Shown: positions 37,875 to 47,182, counted from the stretch's first letter. The stretch: 64,000 bases of DNA from Terrirhizobium terrae (GCF_030323265.1 NZ_CP104990.1:1-64000), one strand, 5' to 3'. Numbers and translations: made by a program. The notes: generated by a model from the letters alone, not told the origin.

Positions 37875-39412
37875 CGCTCCTCCTTGCCAGTCGCTGCCCA
37901 GGGGTGGTTCGGGTGAGCCATGGCGACGAACTCGTCACCGTCGCGCAGGACGGCGGACGGAATAGCGAAGTTCACCGGATAGAGCGTGTCTTCGACGATC
38001 TCGACGGGGAATTCGGTGGAGACCGTGTTGGCGACGTCGGCACGAGCCCTCCGGTCGACGACGATCTTTACACCGCTCGCGTCAATGCGCGGGCTCATGA
38101 AAGCCTCTTCCAGCGAAAGCCCGAAGCAGGTGACGTAGGAAAGCAGTTGCACGACCGCAGGCATGATCTGACGCCCGCCGGCGGCGCCGAGCGCCAGGTA
38201 AGGTTTGCCGTCGCGCTTGGCGATGATCGGGCACATATTGGCAAGCGGCCGGACGCCCGGCGCGATCGAGTTCGGCTGGCCCGGGCGCGGATCGAACCAC
38301 ATGATGCCGTTGTTCAACAGGAAGCCGGTCTGTGGCAACACGACCTTGGAGCCGAAGCGCGACAAAAGCGTATTGGTCAGCGACACCATCGTGCCGGTGG
38401 AGTCGACAACGCTGATATGCGTCGTGCAGCTGGCGCCGCCGGCATGGCCGAGACTACGCAGACGGTGTTCTGAGGCCCGCCGCAGCGCGCGTGCAAAGGC
38501 GAGCGCAGTTTTACCTGAGAGCGGCTCCTGATCCGGAAGCGTCTTGTCGAGTTCGGCTATCGCCTCGATCATTGTCGGTCCGCCGGAGAGCCCGCCCATG
38601 GCGTAGATATCGAGGCCGCGATAGCCATGCTTGAGCGGCTCCAGCCAGCGCGGCTGATAACGCGCGAGGTCTTCCGCCCCGATGCGCGAACCGCCGGCCT
38701 TGAGATCCTCGACGATCTTCCCGGCGATCTCACCCTCGTAGAAGTCGCGGGCACCGGCCTTGGCAAGCCTTTCCAGTGTAGCGGCCTTGGCCGGCATCGG
38801 GATATGGGCCTGTACTCCTCGTTCGGGTGCGCGAGGCGGCCGTCCATTGACGAGGAAGAGCGAGGACGATGCCGGAAATTTCGCCAGCCCCGCTGCGTCG
38901 ATCGCCAGAGCTAAAACCGTGAACCAGTCGAGCTCCGTTCCCCGGCGAGCATGTTCGATCGCTGGCTGGAGCGCTTCCTCCCAGCCCAGCGTACCGAACT
39001 TTTCGAGCGCTTCGGCGAGACCCGCGATTGCCCCCGGCGTACAGATGGAGGAATATCCGATCAGGTTTTTATCTTCGACGACCGAAGGCCAGTCGAACCA
39101 GTCGCCGTCACGGCCGGCGGCGGGCGGATAATCCTTCGGGTCGAGATCGAGCGGCGAAATGACATTGAAGTCGAGCGTATCGACAGCGCCGGTCTGGGCA
39201 TCGGCCCGGATCATGAAGCCGCCGCCACCTATCCCGGACAGCCAAGGTTCGACGATGCTGAGGACGAGCGTCGTGACGACGGCCGCATCGACCGCATTGC
39301 CTCCTCGCGAGAGGACGGCGGCACCTGCCTCTGCAGCCAGCCGGTTCTGGCACGCGACCAACCCGTGATGGCTGCGTGTCTCGCCTTTGCGAATGGTCCA
39401 GCTTTCCTTCAT
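37871..39412 (-). CDS. Gamma-glutamyltransferase / Ntn hydrolase, cytoplasmic (module 2)
   Basis: A 513-residue gamma-glutamyltranspeptidase precursor. Landmarks are AAEAGAAVLSRGGNAVDAAV, GIGGGGFMI, the maturation/nucleophile site at Thr330 (SCTTHISVVD), and LNNGIMWFDPRPGQPNSIAPG with the oxyanion-region GAAGGRQI. Unlike typical periplasmic GGT it has no signal peptide; the N-terminus is MKESWTIRKGETRSHHG. It would act on imported gamma-glutamyl or related amide substrates in the cytoplasm. Its start overlaps the deacetylase-family gene by four bases. Confidence 0.88.
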   Translation of the reverse strand: MKESWTIRKGETRSHHGLVACQNRLAAEAGAAVLSRGGNAVDAAVVTTLVLSIVEPWLSGIGGGGFMIRADAQTGAVDTLDFNVISPLDLDPKDYPPAAGRDGDWFDWPSVVEDKNLIGYSSICTPGAIAGLAEALEKFGTLGWEEALQPAIEHARRGTELDWFTVLALAIDAAGLAKFPASSSLFLVNGRPPRAPERGVQAHIPMPAKAATLERLAKAGARDFYEGEIAGKIVEDLKAGGSRIGAEDLARYQPRWLEPLKHGYRGLDIYAMGGLSGGPTMIEAIAELDKTLPDQEPLSGKTALAFARALRRASEHRLRSLGHAGGASCTTHISVVDSTGTMVSLTNTLLSRFGSKVVLPQTGFLLNNGIMWFDPRPGQPNSIAPGVRPLANMCPIIAKRDGKPYLALGAAGGRQIMPAVVQLLSYVTCFGLSLEEAFMSPRIDASGVKIVVDRRARADVANTVSTEFPVEIVEDTLYPVNFAIPSAVLRDGDEFVAMAHPNHPWAATGKEER

Positions 39413-40329
39413 GCCTGCTTTCCAAATCGTCTCGGCGCGATCGCCGCCGGTATGGTTGCCTCCACAGAGAAACGGCCTTGATTGACCGATGACTGGTGAA
39501 AGCGGGTGATCTCTTCCGCTGTCGCAACCCAGGTCGTGGGCTCGTTCGCAATGTCCTGCAGGAGTTCTTCGAGCATCGCGATGCGCTGCGCCCGGCCGGA
39601 GATCCAGTCGTGGACGGTCAGGGTAAACAGCCCGCCGAAACGGTGCAGCGTGCGCCATTCCGACTTCCAGTCCTCCAGTACCATCCGCCCAGACTGCATC
39701 GGGAAGCGATCGCGCCCGCCGCCTTCGAACTTGAAGAAGATCGCGTCGTCGATCGCCCATTGCACCGGGATTTCGGTCACGCCGTCGATCTCGTAGGGGT
39801 GATCGAAGCCAGAGAGCGAGCTGTCATAGGCAAGCCCGAGCCGTTGGACTTCTGACAGCATGTGCGGTGTCATCTCCCAGGCGGGTGAGCGGAAGCCGAC
39901 CGGGCGTTTGCCGGTCTGCTTCACGAACAGTTCGAGGCTCGCCTCGATCGCGCCGGTGAACTCGTCATCGGAAATCTCCGAAACGATCTCGTGGAAATAG
40001 CCATGCAGGCCGATCTCGTGGCCCGCTTCGACAAGCGCGGGCAACATGTCGGGATGCTGCTCGGCGATATGTCCCGGCACGTAGAAGCTCGCCTTGAAAT
40101 CGAAGCGGGCGAAGAGGTCCACCAGCCGCCAGAGGCCTGTGCGGGGACCGAAGTTGCGGATCTCGTGCGTTCCCAGCCGCGCGGGCGCATTTTCGCCCAG
40201 CGACCAGAGCAGCGGGGAATTCGCGTCGACATCGACGGAGAACAGTACGGCTGACTGTTTGCCCTCCGGCCATTGATAGGCAGGGAAGGAGGAGAGCGGC
40301 GCGGCGATATCCGGCTTCGGGTCCGACAT
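39409..40329 (-). CDS. Polysaccharide-deacetylase-family hydrolase, PuuE/cyclic-imidase-like (module 2)
   Basis: A 306-residue NodB-fold protein without signal peptide. Its metal-site segments are LFSVDVDANSP, EIGLHGYFHE (HxxxH) and VGFRSPAWEMT. It is a clear paralogue of the 26769-27653 protein (shared layout FYVPGHIAEQHP, GLAYDSSL, EIPVQWAIDDA). It is cytosolic and sandwiched between SDR and Ntn hydrolase genes, so it probably cleaves a small amide or imide rather than a polysaccharide. Confidence 0.84.
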   Translation of the reverse strand: MSDPKPDIAAPLSSFPAYQWPEGKQSAVLFSVDVDANSPLLWSLGENAPARLGTHEIRNFGPRTGLWRLVDLFARFDFKASFYVPGHIAEQHPDMLPALVEAGHEIGLHGYFHEIVSEISDDEFTGAIEASLELFVKQTGKRPVGFRSPAWEMTPHMLSEVQRLGLAYDSSLSGFDHPYEIDGVTEIPVQWAIDDAIFFKFEGGGRDRFPMQSGRMVLEDWKSEWRTLHRFGGLFTLTVHDWISGRAQRIAMLEELLQDIANEPTTWVATAEEITRFHQSSVNQGRFSVEATIPAAIAPRRFGKQA

Positions 40330-40354
40330 GGTTTATGTCCTTGCGTTTGACGGC

Positions 40355-41140
40355 TTAGAGCGCGCTCTTCTTGTCCTGGAACACGGCCAGCGAGCCGATC
40401 GAATTGCCGCCATCGACGGCAAGCGTCGCGCCGGTGACATAGGATGCTGCCGATGAAGACAGGAACAGAACGGCGTTCGACACGTCGTCGCTGCTCGATG
40501 CACGACCGAGCGGGATGGAGCCGGTGACCGTATTCACATGCTCGTTCGTCAACGCGCTGACATCGCTGCCTGCGGCAAAGCCCGGCTCGACGATGTTGAC
40601 GCGGATGCCGTATTCGGCAAGCTCGATGGCAAAGCCCTTGGTCAGGCGGTCGAGTGCCGTCTTCGAGGTGCAATAAGGCACGACCGTGCGCCGCATCTTG
40701 CGGGCAGCACCGGACGAGATGTTGACGATCGACCCCTTCACGCCCTTTTCCACCATCTGCCTGGCAAACAGCTTGGAAAGGTAAAATGGGGCCCGCAGGT
40801 TGACGCCCATGATCGCGTCGAAATCGTCGATGCCGATATCGAGCAGGAAACCGGACGGATAGATCCCGGCATTGTTAACCAGAATGTCCGGCGCGCCCCA
40901 GCGCTGGCCGATCTCGGCGGCAAAGCGATCCATGTCGGCTGCGTTCATGAGATCGGCGGCGATGCCGAATGCACGCCCTTCATAGGTCGCTACCGTCTCA
41001 GCCAGCGCATCGGAGCGATGGTCCGTGAGGCAGACTTCCGCACCGGCAGCCGCAAACGCCTTGGCGATCCAGCCACCGATAATGCCGCAGCCTCCGGTGA
41101 CGATAACCTTCTTGCCGGCGAATTCATCCTTGAAGTCCAT
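40355..41140 (-). CDS. SDR-family oxidoreductase (module 2)
   Basis: A 261-residue classical short-chain dehydrogenase with the cofactor loop TGGCGIIGGWIA, NNAGIYPSGF, and catalytic Ser-Tyr-Lys (VNISSGAAR, YCTSKTALD), ending with the usual VDGGNS. The start at 41140 is chosen over an upstream frame extension because it begins just before the Rossmann fold. It lies between the DppC-like permease and the deacetylase-family gene. The substrate is unknown; it is the counterpart of the SDR in module 1. Confidence 0.87.
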   Translation of the reverse strand: MDFKDEFAGKKVIVTGGCGIIGGWIAKAFAAAGAEVCLTDHRSDALAETVATYEGRAFGIAADLMNAADMDRFAAEIGQRWGAPDILVNNAGIYPSGFLLDIGIDDFDAIMGVNLRAPFYLSKLFARQMVEKGVKGSIVNISSGAARKMRRTVVPYCTSKTALDRLTKGFAIELAEYGIRVNIVEPGFAAGSDVSALTNEHVNTVTGSIPLGRASSSDDVSNAVLFLSSSAASYVTGATLAVDGGNSIGSLAVFQDKKSAL

Positions 41141-41147
41141 TTCGGAA

Positions 41148-42017
41148 TTACCTTGCTTTCGGATCGAGGCGGTCACGCACGTGGTCGCCGATCAGGTTGA
41201 TGGAAAGAACGAGGAGAAAGAGAGCGAGGCCGGGGAAGGTGGCGATCCACCATGCCGTTGCCACATAGTTGCGCCCGGTCGAGAGCATCGCGCCCCAGCT
41301 TGCCGTCGGCGGCTGGACGCCGAGGCCGAGGAAGGAAAGGCCGGCCTCGAAGAGAACCATCAGGCCGAATTCCAGTGTGGCGACAACGACGAGCGAGCCG
41401 GCGATATTGGGCAGGATGTGGCGCCCCAGAAGCCGAGGCCAGCCTGCTCCCATAAAGCGCGACAGCCGGACATAGGGCATGTTGGCGACCGACAGCGTCT
41501 GGCCATAGGCGACGCGCGCGTAACGCGGCCAGCGCGTCAGGGCGAGCACGATGACCACGTTGATGAGACCCGGACCCAGCACGGCGACGGTGATGATGGC
41601 GAAAAGGATCGCCGGCACCGACAGCACGATATCGACGAGCCGCATGATGACGATTTCGACCCAGCCGCGATAGAATGCCGCCACCATCCCAAGAATGCTG
41701 CCGATGATTCCCGACAGGATGACCGAGGAGAAGGCGACGAAGAGCGAGACACGTGCCCCATAGATGAGACGGCTCAGCACGTCGCGGCCGAGCTCGTCGG
41801 AGCCGAGGATATAGGTTACGCCGCGCGAGACCGTGCCGGGGCTCTTCAGTCGCGCGAGCAGGTTCTGCGAGTTGGGATCGACGGGCGCGACCAGAGGGGC
41901 GGCGATCGCTAGAACAACCATTGCGCCGACGATGAAAAGAAAAGGCAATATGGCCCAGGGCAGCGAGAAGGATTTCGCGGATTTGCCCGGTGCGATCTGC
42001 TGGGTTGGTGCGCTCAT
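41148..42017 (-). CDS. Peptide ABC transporter permease, DppC-like (module 2)
   Basis: A 289-residue DppC/OppC permease. It has an N-terminal helix (PFLFIVGAMVVLAIAAPLVAP), the GSDELGRDVLSRLIYGAR motif, the EAA loop region (MPYVRLSRFMGAGWPRLLGRH), and the C-terminal NLIGDHVRDRLDPKAR. It overlaps the DppB gene by one base. It is intact, unlike its module 1 counterpart. Confidence 0.93.
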   Translation of the reverse strand: MSAPTQQIAPGKSAKSFSLPWAILPFLFIVGAMVVLAIAAPLVAPVDPNSQNLLARLKSPGTVSRGVTYILGSDELGRDVLSRLIYGARVSLFVAFSSVILSGIIGSILGMVAAFYRGWVEIVIMRLVDIVLSVPAILFAIITVAVLGPGLINVVIVLALTRWPRYARVAYGQTLSVANMPYVRLSRFMGAGWPRLLGRHILPNIAGSLVVVATLEFGLMVLFEAGLSFLGLGVQPPTASWGAMLSTGRNYVATAWWIATFPGLALFLLVLSINLIGDHVRDRLDPKAR

Positions 42018-42943
42018 CAGCTGGATACCCCCATGCGGATCCGCGGGTCAATCAGGCTATAGAGAAGGTCGGCCACAAGATTGAGGCCGATCGCGGTGAC
42101 GGCACCCAGAAGGACGACACCCTGCACCACCATGAAGTCACGAGCGGTGATGGCCTGTATCGTCAGCTGACCGAGTCCGGGCCATGCGAAGACCGTCTCT
42201 ACGATCACCGCACCAGCCAGAAGATTGGCGATCTCCAGGGCCGAAACGGTCACGACCGGGATCGAAGCATTGCGCAAGAGGTGCCGGAAGATGATCCGGC
42301 GCATGGGCAGGCCCTTGGCGTGGCCGGTTCGCACATAGTCCTTTTCCAGTTCATCGAGCACGGCCGTTCTGGCGACACGAGCGAACGTGGCCATGGAAAG
42401 AAGGCCGAGCGCGATCGACGGCATGACGATGCTCGACATCTCGCGTGCACCGGAAGGCGGGGCCCAGCCGAGCCAGACGCCGAAAACCATGATCATCAGG
42501 ATGGCGCTCCAGAATGTCGGCATGGACTGGCCCGCCAACACCAGCGCCGACAGAATTCGGGCGATAGGGCGTCCACGCCGAATGGCGAGCGTGATGCCGA
42601 CCGGAATGCCGATGCCGAAGGCGACCACGAGAGCGCCGCCTGCCAGCATCAGCGTGTAGGGAAGACGCGTCCAGATGAGGTCGATGACCGGTACGTTTTG
42701 CACATAGCTGCGCCCGAGATCGAAGAGCGCGACATTGGTTAGATATTCCAGATACTGAATGGCGACCGGGCGATCGAAACCTAGCGCCACGCGCATGCGC
42801 TCGATATCCGCCTGCGTGGCATCCATCGGTACCAGCAGCAGGACCGGATCACCGGCCAGCCGCTGGAGGAAGAAGATAAGCGTCATCACGCCGAATATGG
42901 CGATCAGCGCCTGGAAGAGACGCTTGGCGAAGAAAATCGACAC
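42017..42943 (-). CDS. Peptide ABC transporter permease, DppB-like (module 2)
   Basis: A 308-residue DppB/OppB permease (start MSIFFAKRLFQALIAIFGV; EAA-type loop ELEKDYVRTGHAKGLPMRRI; FAWPGLGQLTIQAI; end DLLYSLIDPRIRMG). It is located 62 bases after the SBP gene stop and one base overlapping the DppC gene, so it belongs to the same operon. Confidence 0.93.
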   Translation of the reverse strand: MSIFFAKRLFQALIAIFGVMTLIFFLQRLAGDPVLLLVPMDATQADIERMRVALGFDRPVAIQYLEYLTNVALFDLGRSYVQNVPVIDLIWTRLPYTLMLAGGALVVAFGIGIPVGITLAIRRGRPIARILSALVLAGQSMPTFWSAILMIMVFGVWLGWAPPSGAREMSSIVMPSIALGLLSMATFARVARTAVLDELEKDYVRTGHAKGLPMRRIIFRHLLRNASIPVVTVSALEIANLLAGAVIVETVFAWPGLGQLTIQAITARDFMVVQGVVLLGAVTAIGLNLVADLLYSLIDPRIRMGVSS

Positions 42944-43005
42944 GTTGGATTCCCGAGCTTTTCAGGAACGCGACCTGCCATCGGCCGGCCGCGTTCGGTT
43001 GTCCG

Positions 43006-44520
43006 TCAGTCGTTCCACGTCATGCGATTGAGGAACATGCTTTCATTGGCCGTCGGCGTCCATTGCAGGTTCTCTGCCCCGCCGTAGATCACCGCCGCCT
43101 CGTAGAGCGGCACCATCGGCACGTCGTTGGCGACGAATTTGGCGACCTCGGCATAGGCGGCCGAGCGTTCCTTCTCATCCAGAGTGTTGCGGGCCTTTTC
43201 CAGCAACGCATCGATATTCTGGTCACGCACGGACGACCAGTTGCTGGAGGAATGCAGAAGCGGGAAAAGCACGCCGTCCACATCCTGGCAAGCGCAGGAC
43301 CAGCGGCCGAAGGCAAGGTTGGCCTGTTGTGCCGGCTCGCTCTGGGCGCGCTTCAGATAGGCTGCCATGTCTGTCAGCTGGATTTCGACATTGAAGCCGA
43401 CGTCCGAAAGCATCTGGGCGAGGGCCTGAACGATGCGCTGGTCGAAGACCGGCGATGTCGCGAAGGCGAGCTTCGTCTTGCCCGCGTCGGTTTCCTCGAC
43501 GATCTTCTTGGCTGCTTCAGGGTCGAAGGGCAGGTTTTCGAGGTCCGGCGTGTAGCCGAAATAGGTGTCGCTGGCCATCTGGGTGGCCGGCTTGTCATAG
43601 CCGCCGAGCAGGCCTTCGACGATGCCCTGCTTGTCGATCGCCATGGAGACCGCCTGGCGAACCTTGGCGTCGTTAAGCGGTGCAATCGTCGGATTGAGCT
43701 TCAGGTAGCCGATGCGCTCGGTCAGCGCGCTCAGCACCTTCGCCGAGCCGCTGCCTTCGACCTGCTTGGCCTGGTCGGCATCGATGGTGACCACCAGATC
43801 GGCATTGCCGGCCTGGAGGTCGGCGAGACGTGTCGCGGCATCCGGAACGGCGCGGAATTCGGCCTTCTCAAACGGACCCTTGGTGCCCCAGTAATCAGCA
43901 TTGCGTGTCAGCCCCACCATCGAGCCGCGCTCCCAGCGGTCGAACTTGTAGGGGCCGGAACCAACGGGCGAAGCATTGAAGGCGTCGTCGCCGACCTTTT
44001 CAACCACATGCCTCGGCACGATGGAAAGCTTAACGAGCTGCGCCAGCAGCACGGGGTAGGGGCCGTCAGTGGTGATCGTCACCTCGTTGTCGCCGGTCAC
44101 AGTGGCCGACTTGATCTTGTTGAACTGGCTGAGCTGCGGGCTCTTGAACGCGGGATCAATGATGCGCGTCACGGAGAAGGCCACATCCTCTGCAGTCAGC
44201 GGCTGGCCATCATGAAATTTCACATCGCTGCGCAGCTTGAAGACGACGTCCGTATCCGACTTCTGCTCCCAGCCGGTGGCAATCTCGGCAACGATCTTGC
44301 CGTCATTGTCGCGGGTGACCAGATTGTCGAAGATGTTGCGATAGACGTAATAGCTGTCCGGGTTCCACTGCTTCTGCGGATCGAGAGACGATGGTTCGTT
44401 GACGAGGTCGACGACAAACAGATCCTTGGCGCTCGCAGGCGCCGCCAGCGATGTGGCAATGCCGAGGCTCAGGGTGGCGGCGAGAAGAAGTCCGGAAGTC
44501 ATACGTCTCAAGGCTGGCAT
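43006..44520 (-). CDS. Extracellular solute-binding protein family 5 (module 2)
   Basis: A 504-residue periplasmic binding protein with signal peptide (ending APASAKDL) and SBP_bac_5 features (SSLDPQKQWNPDSYYVYRNI, KFHDGQPLTAEDVAFS, PVGSGPYKFDRW). A CACQD segment near the C-terminal third is shared with the divergent SBP at 45642, with which it is visibly paralogous along its whole length (for example both end ...ESMFLNRMTW / ...ESIFLNRIEW). It follows the GntR gene by two bases and begins the importer operon. Confidence 0.92.
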   Translation of the reverse strand: MPALRRMTSGLLLAATLSLGIATSLAAPASAKDLFVVDLVNEPSSLDPQKQWNPDSYYVYRNIFDNLVTRDNDGKIVAEIATGWEQKSDTDVVFKLRSDVKFHDGQPLTAEDVAFSVTRIIDPAFKSPQLSQFNKIKSATVTGDNEVTITTDGPYPVLLAQLVKLSIVPRHVVEKVGDDAFNASPVGSGPYKFDRWERGSMVGLTRNADYWGTKGPFEKAEFRAVPDAATRLADLQAGNADLVVTIDADQAKQVEGSGSAKVLSALTERIGYLKLNPTIAPLNDAKVRQAVSMAIDKQGIVEGLLGGYDKPATQMASDTYFGYTPDLENLPFDPEAAKKIVEETDAGKTKLAFATSPVFDQRIVQALAQMLSDVGFNVEIQLTDMAAYLKRAQSEPAQQANLAFGRWSCACQDVDGVLFPLLHSSSNWSSVRDQNIDALLEKARNTLDEKERSAAYAEVAKFVANDVPMVPLYEAAVIYGGAENLQWTPTANESMFLNRMTWND

Positions 44521-44522
44521 GG

Positions 44523-45302
44523 TCAGTTCGTCCTTGTTCGTTCCTGGTTCGGTTGAAATTCGGTTTTATCGGCCGTGACCTTTTTCGCCCGCTTGCGCCG
44601 CAAGGCGGGCTCGTCGAGCACGGCGGAGGATTCGAGGAAGCGAGCGGCGAGATAGGCTTCCAGCTGGTCGATCGCCTGAGCCAGATGAGCTTCCGCTCCG
44701 TCCCGATCACCGGCGAGCAGGAAGGCGCCCAGCAGAGCACGGTCGGCACCTTTGAACTTGGCGGCGCTGCGGCCTTCGAAAAATGTCACGAGCCGGGCCG
44801 ATCGATCCCAGAGGTCTATCAGCCATCCGGCCACGGTCGGCATGCCCAGCTTTCCCGCAAGCAGGACCAGAAGATCACGCTCGGCTCGACGCAGGGTGCC
44901 CTGAAGGTCGAGGGAAGGATCGCTGCGGCCATGCAGTGCGGCATACATGTCGCAAAGCCTGGAAACATGGGCCTGATCCGGTTCGCTCAAAGTTACGTTC
45001 GCGAGCAGGCGCTCAAGATGGCGCCTCGCGGCGATCACTTCGCGGATTTCAGCGGCGGAAATCGGTGATACCTGCCAGCCGCTGCGCGCCGAGGCCGAGA
45101 CCAGCCCGCTCGCCTGCAGGCGCTGGAGGGCGGTGCGCACCGCTCCGCGGCCGATCGCAAACTCATCGCACAGTTTTGCTTCCGAGAGAATTTCGCCGGG
45201 GCTCATGACGCAATGGACAATGGCGCTGCGCAGCGTCTGTTCTGCAGAAAGACCCTTTGCAAGGCCGGGCATGGGAGAAGAATAGGCATCGTTATCAAGC
45301 AT
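44523..45302 (-). CDS. GntR-family transcriptional regulator, FCD-type
   Basis: A 259-residue regulator. The N-terminal winged HTH shows LSEAKLCDEFAIGRGAVRTA and LQRLQASGLV. The C-terminal helical domain of FCD type has the metal/ligand-binding residues in RRHLERLLA and DRALLGAFL. It is the first gene of the module 2 operon (two-base gap to the SBP) and divergent from a second SBP, so it likely controls both directions through the 339-base shared gap. The effector may be an amino acid derivative. Confidence 0.88.
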   Translation of the reverse strand: MLDNDAYSSPMPGLAKGLSAEQTLRSAIVHCVMSPGEILSEAKLCDEFAIGRGAVRTALQRLQASGLVSASARSGWQVSPISAAEIREVIAARRHLERLLANVTLSEPDQAHVSRLCDMYAALHGRSDPSLDLQGTLRRAERDLLVLLAGKLGMPTVAGWLIDLWDRSARLVTFFEGRSAAKFKGADRALLGAFLLAGDRDGAEAHLAQAIDQLEAYLAARFLESSAVLDEPALRRKRAKKVTADKTEFQPNQERTRTN

Positions 45303-45505
45303 TCTGGCATCTCAATCGTAAGCATTGACAGCCGGAGTGACCGTCTTCCAACGCTTTCATTGTCAGGTTTGCTGTGCTTGTCAAAGCAGATTCCCAGTAT
45401 GCGACGATAGCTCGCCTTGCCGGTAAGTTTGGCTCTTGTGGCCATTTCGAACCGGCTTTCGTTCACCTCGACATTAAGGATTGCATAGCGAGTTTTAAGA
45501 TGTCA

Positions 45506-45523
45506 ACATCATCGAAATGATGT
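45506..45523. promoter_or_regulatory. Perfect palindrome in the GntR/SBP divergent promoter region
   Basis: ACATCATCGAAATGATGT has seven-base perfect arms around CGAA and lies in an AT-rich part of the 339-base gap 45303-45641, 119 bases before the SBP start. It is a good candidate GntR operator. The rest of the gap shows AT-rich promoter-like sequence but no gene. Confidence 0.55.
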
Positions 45524-45641
45524 AGCAGAAATATAATTCTGACATCTCAGATAAAAAGCATCGCCTGCCGGCGCCAGGCGGCGATCTGCACATAAGGCGT
45601 CTTCAGAGGAATGAACCAATTTCAGTTCAAGGGAACAGCTT

Positions 45642-47144
45642 ATGCTATTGCACCGCCAACTCATCACGGCACTTCTTGTCGCCGCGGCCACGATAATCCT
45701 GCCGCCCTCGGCGAATGCTTCGAAGGATCTCTTCGTCATCGACCTGCCGGGCGAGCCATCGTCGCTTGATCCCCATGTTCAATGGAACCCCGACAGCTAC
45801 AACGTCTACCGCAACGTCTTCGACAACCTGATCACCCGTGACGACGAGGGCAAGATCGTCCCGCAGATCGCGACAAGCTGGGAATATGTCTCCGACACCC
45901 AGATCCGCTTCAAGATCCGCGACGATGTGAGCTTTCACGATGGGACGAAGCTGACGGCCGAGGACGTTGCCTTCTCGGTCAAGCGTATCACCGATCCAGC
46001 ATTCGCTAGCCCGCAACTTGGCCAGTTCAACCAGATCACCGATGCCGTCGCCGACGACGCAACGACCGTGACGCTGACGACCAATGGCCCTTATCCGCCG
46101 CTCTTCGCACAGCTGGTAAAACTGTCGATCGTGCCGAAAAGCACCGTCGAAAAGGTCGGCAAGGACGCCTTCAACCTAAGCCCCGTCGGTTCCGGCCCCT
46201 ACAAGTTCGATGCGTGGCAGCGCGGCGTCGAAGTGTCGCTCAGCCGCAACGACGCCTATTGGGGCGACAAGGGCGTCTTCCCCAAGGTTGTCTTCCGTGC
46301 CGTGCCTGATGCCGCCACGCGCGTCGCCAATCTTCAGGCCGGCGCGAGCGATCTCGTTACCTATCTAAACGGCGACCTCGTGGCGCAGATCGAGGCGTCC
46401 GGCAGGGGCAAGGCGCTGGTCGGCAATACCGAACGCGTCGCCTATCTCGGCATGAACATCACCAAGGCACCGCTCGACAAACCGGAAGTTCGCGAGGCGA
46501 TCGCCATGGCGCTCGACAAGGTTGGTATTGCCGAAGGCATCCTCGCGACGGGTGAGAAGCCCGTCCCGCAGATCGCCTCGCCCGCCCATATGGGTTGGGT
46601 CGAAGGGATTGCCGAGCCCACCTATGATGCGGCGAAGGCGAAGGAAATCATCACCTCGACGCCGGGCGCTGATACGCCGATCAAGCTCCTGACCTCACCG
46701 GTTTACGACCAGCGCGTCGTCCAGGCCATTCAGCAGATGCTGAACGATGCCGGGATGAAGGTCGAGATCGAGATGACCGACATGCCGAACTGGCTAAAGC
46801 AGATGCAGGGCGGCCCGGGTGTTATCCCGGCCATCGCTTTCAGTCGCTGGAGCTGCGGCTGCCAAGATGCGGATGGCATCCTATACCCGCTTCTGCATTC
46901 GTCGAGCGGCTGGTCCAGCATCAAGGATGCCGAGATCGATCAGGCTCTCGATCTGGCCCGCAAGTCGTTGTCCGAAGAAGAGCGGCTCGCTGCCTACAAG
47001 AAGGTGCACGAGAAGGTAAATGCGGAAAACTATGCCATCCCGCTTTATCAGGCCTCCGTCGTCTACGGTGCGGCCGAGCAGGTCAGCTTTACGCCGACGC
47101 CGAACGAGAGCATCTTCCTCAACCGCATCGAATGGACGGATTAA
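45642..47144 (+). CDS. Extracellular solute-binding protein family 5, second copy beside module 2
   Basis: A 500-residue periplasmic binding protein with signal peptide (ending SANASKDL) and the same family features as its divergent paralogue (SSLDPHVQWNPDSYNVYRNV, SFHDGTKLTAEDVAFS, PVGSGPYKFDAW, SCGCQDADGILYPLLHS). It is a lone gene with no permease of its own and is followed by a terminator. It may give the shared importer a second ligand range. It is oriented away from module 2 but shares its regulatory gap. Confidence 0.92.
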   Translation: MLLHRQLITALLVAAATIILPPSANASKDLFVIDLPGEPSSLDPHVQWNPDSYNVYRNVFDNLITRDDEGKIVPQIATSWEYVSDTQIRFKIRDDVSFHDGTKLTAEDVAFSVKRITDPAFASPQLGQFNQITDAVADDATTVTLTTNGPYPPLFAQLVKLSIVPKSTVEKVGKDAFNLSPVGSGPYKFDAWQRGVEVSLSRNDAYWGDKGVFPKVVFRAVPDAATRVANLQAGASDLVTYLNGDLVAQIEASGRGKALVGNTERVAYLGMNITKAPLDKPEVREAIAMALDKVGIAEGILATGEKPVPQIASPAHMGWVEGIAEPTYDAAKAKEIITSTPGADTPIKLLTSPVYDQRVVQAIQQMLNDAGMKVEIEMTDMPNWLKQMQGGPGVIPAIAFSRWSCGCQDADGILYPLLHSSSGWSSIKDAEIDQALDLARKSLSEEERLAAYKKVHEKVNAENYAIPLYQASVVYGAAEQVSFTPTPNESIFLNRIEWTD

Positions 47145-47182
47145 GCTCCGATCGCGGTTTTGATCGTTGCGGGAATGAACAG

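Noticed and set aside
43063..44556. 497-codon plus-strand open frame opposite the module 2 SBP gene
   Set aside because: It mirrors the codon pattern of the real SBP5 gene and shows no domain or start signal.
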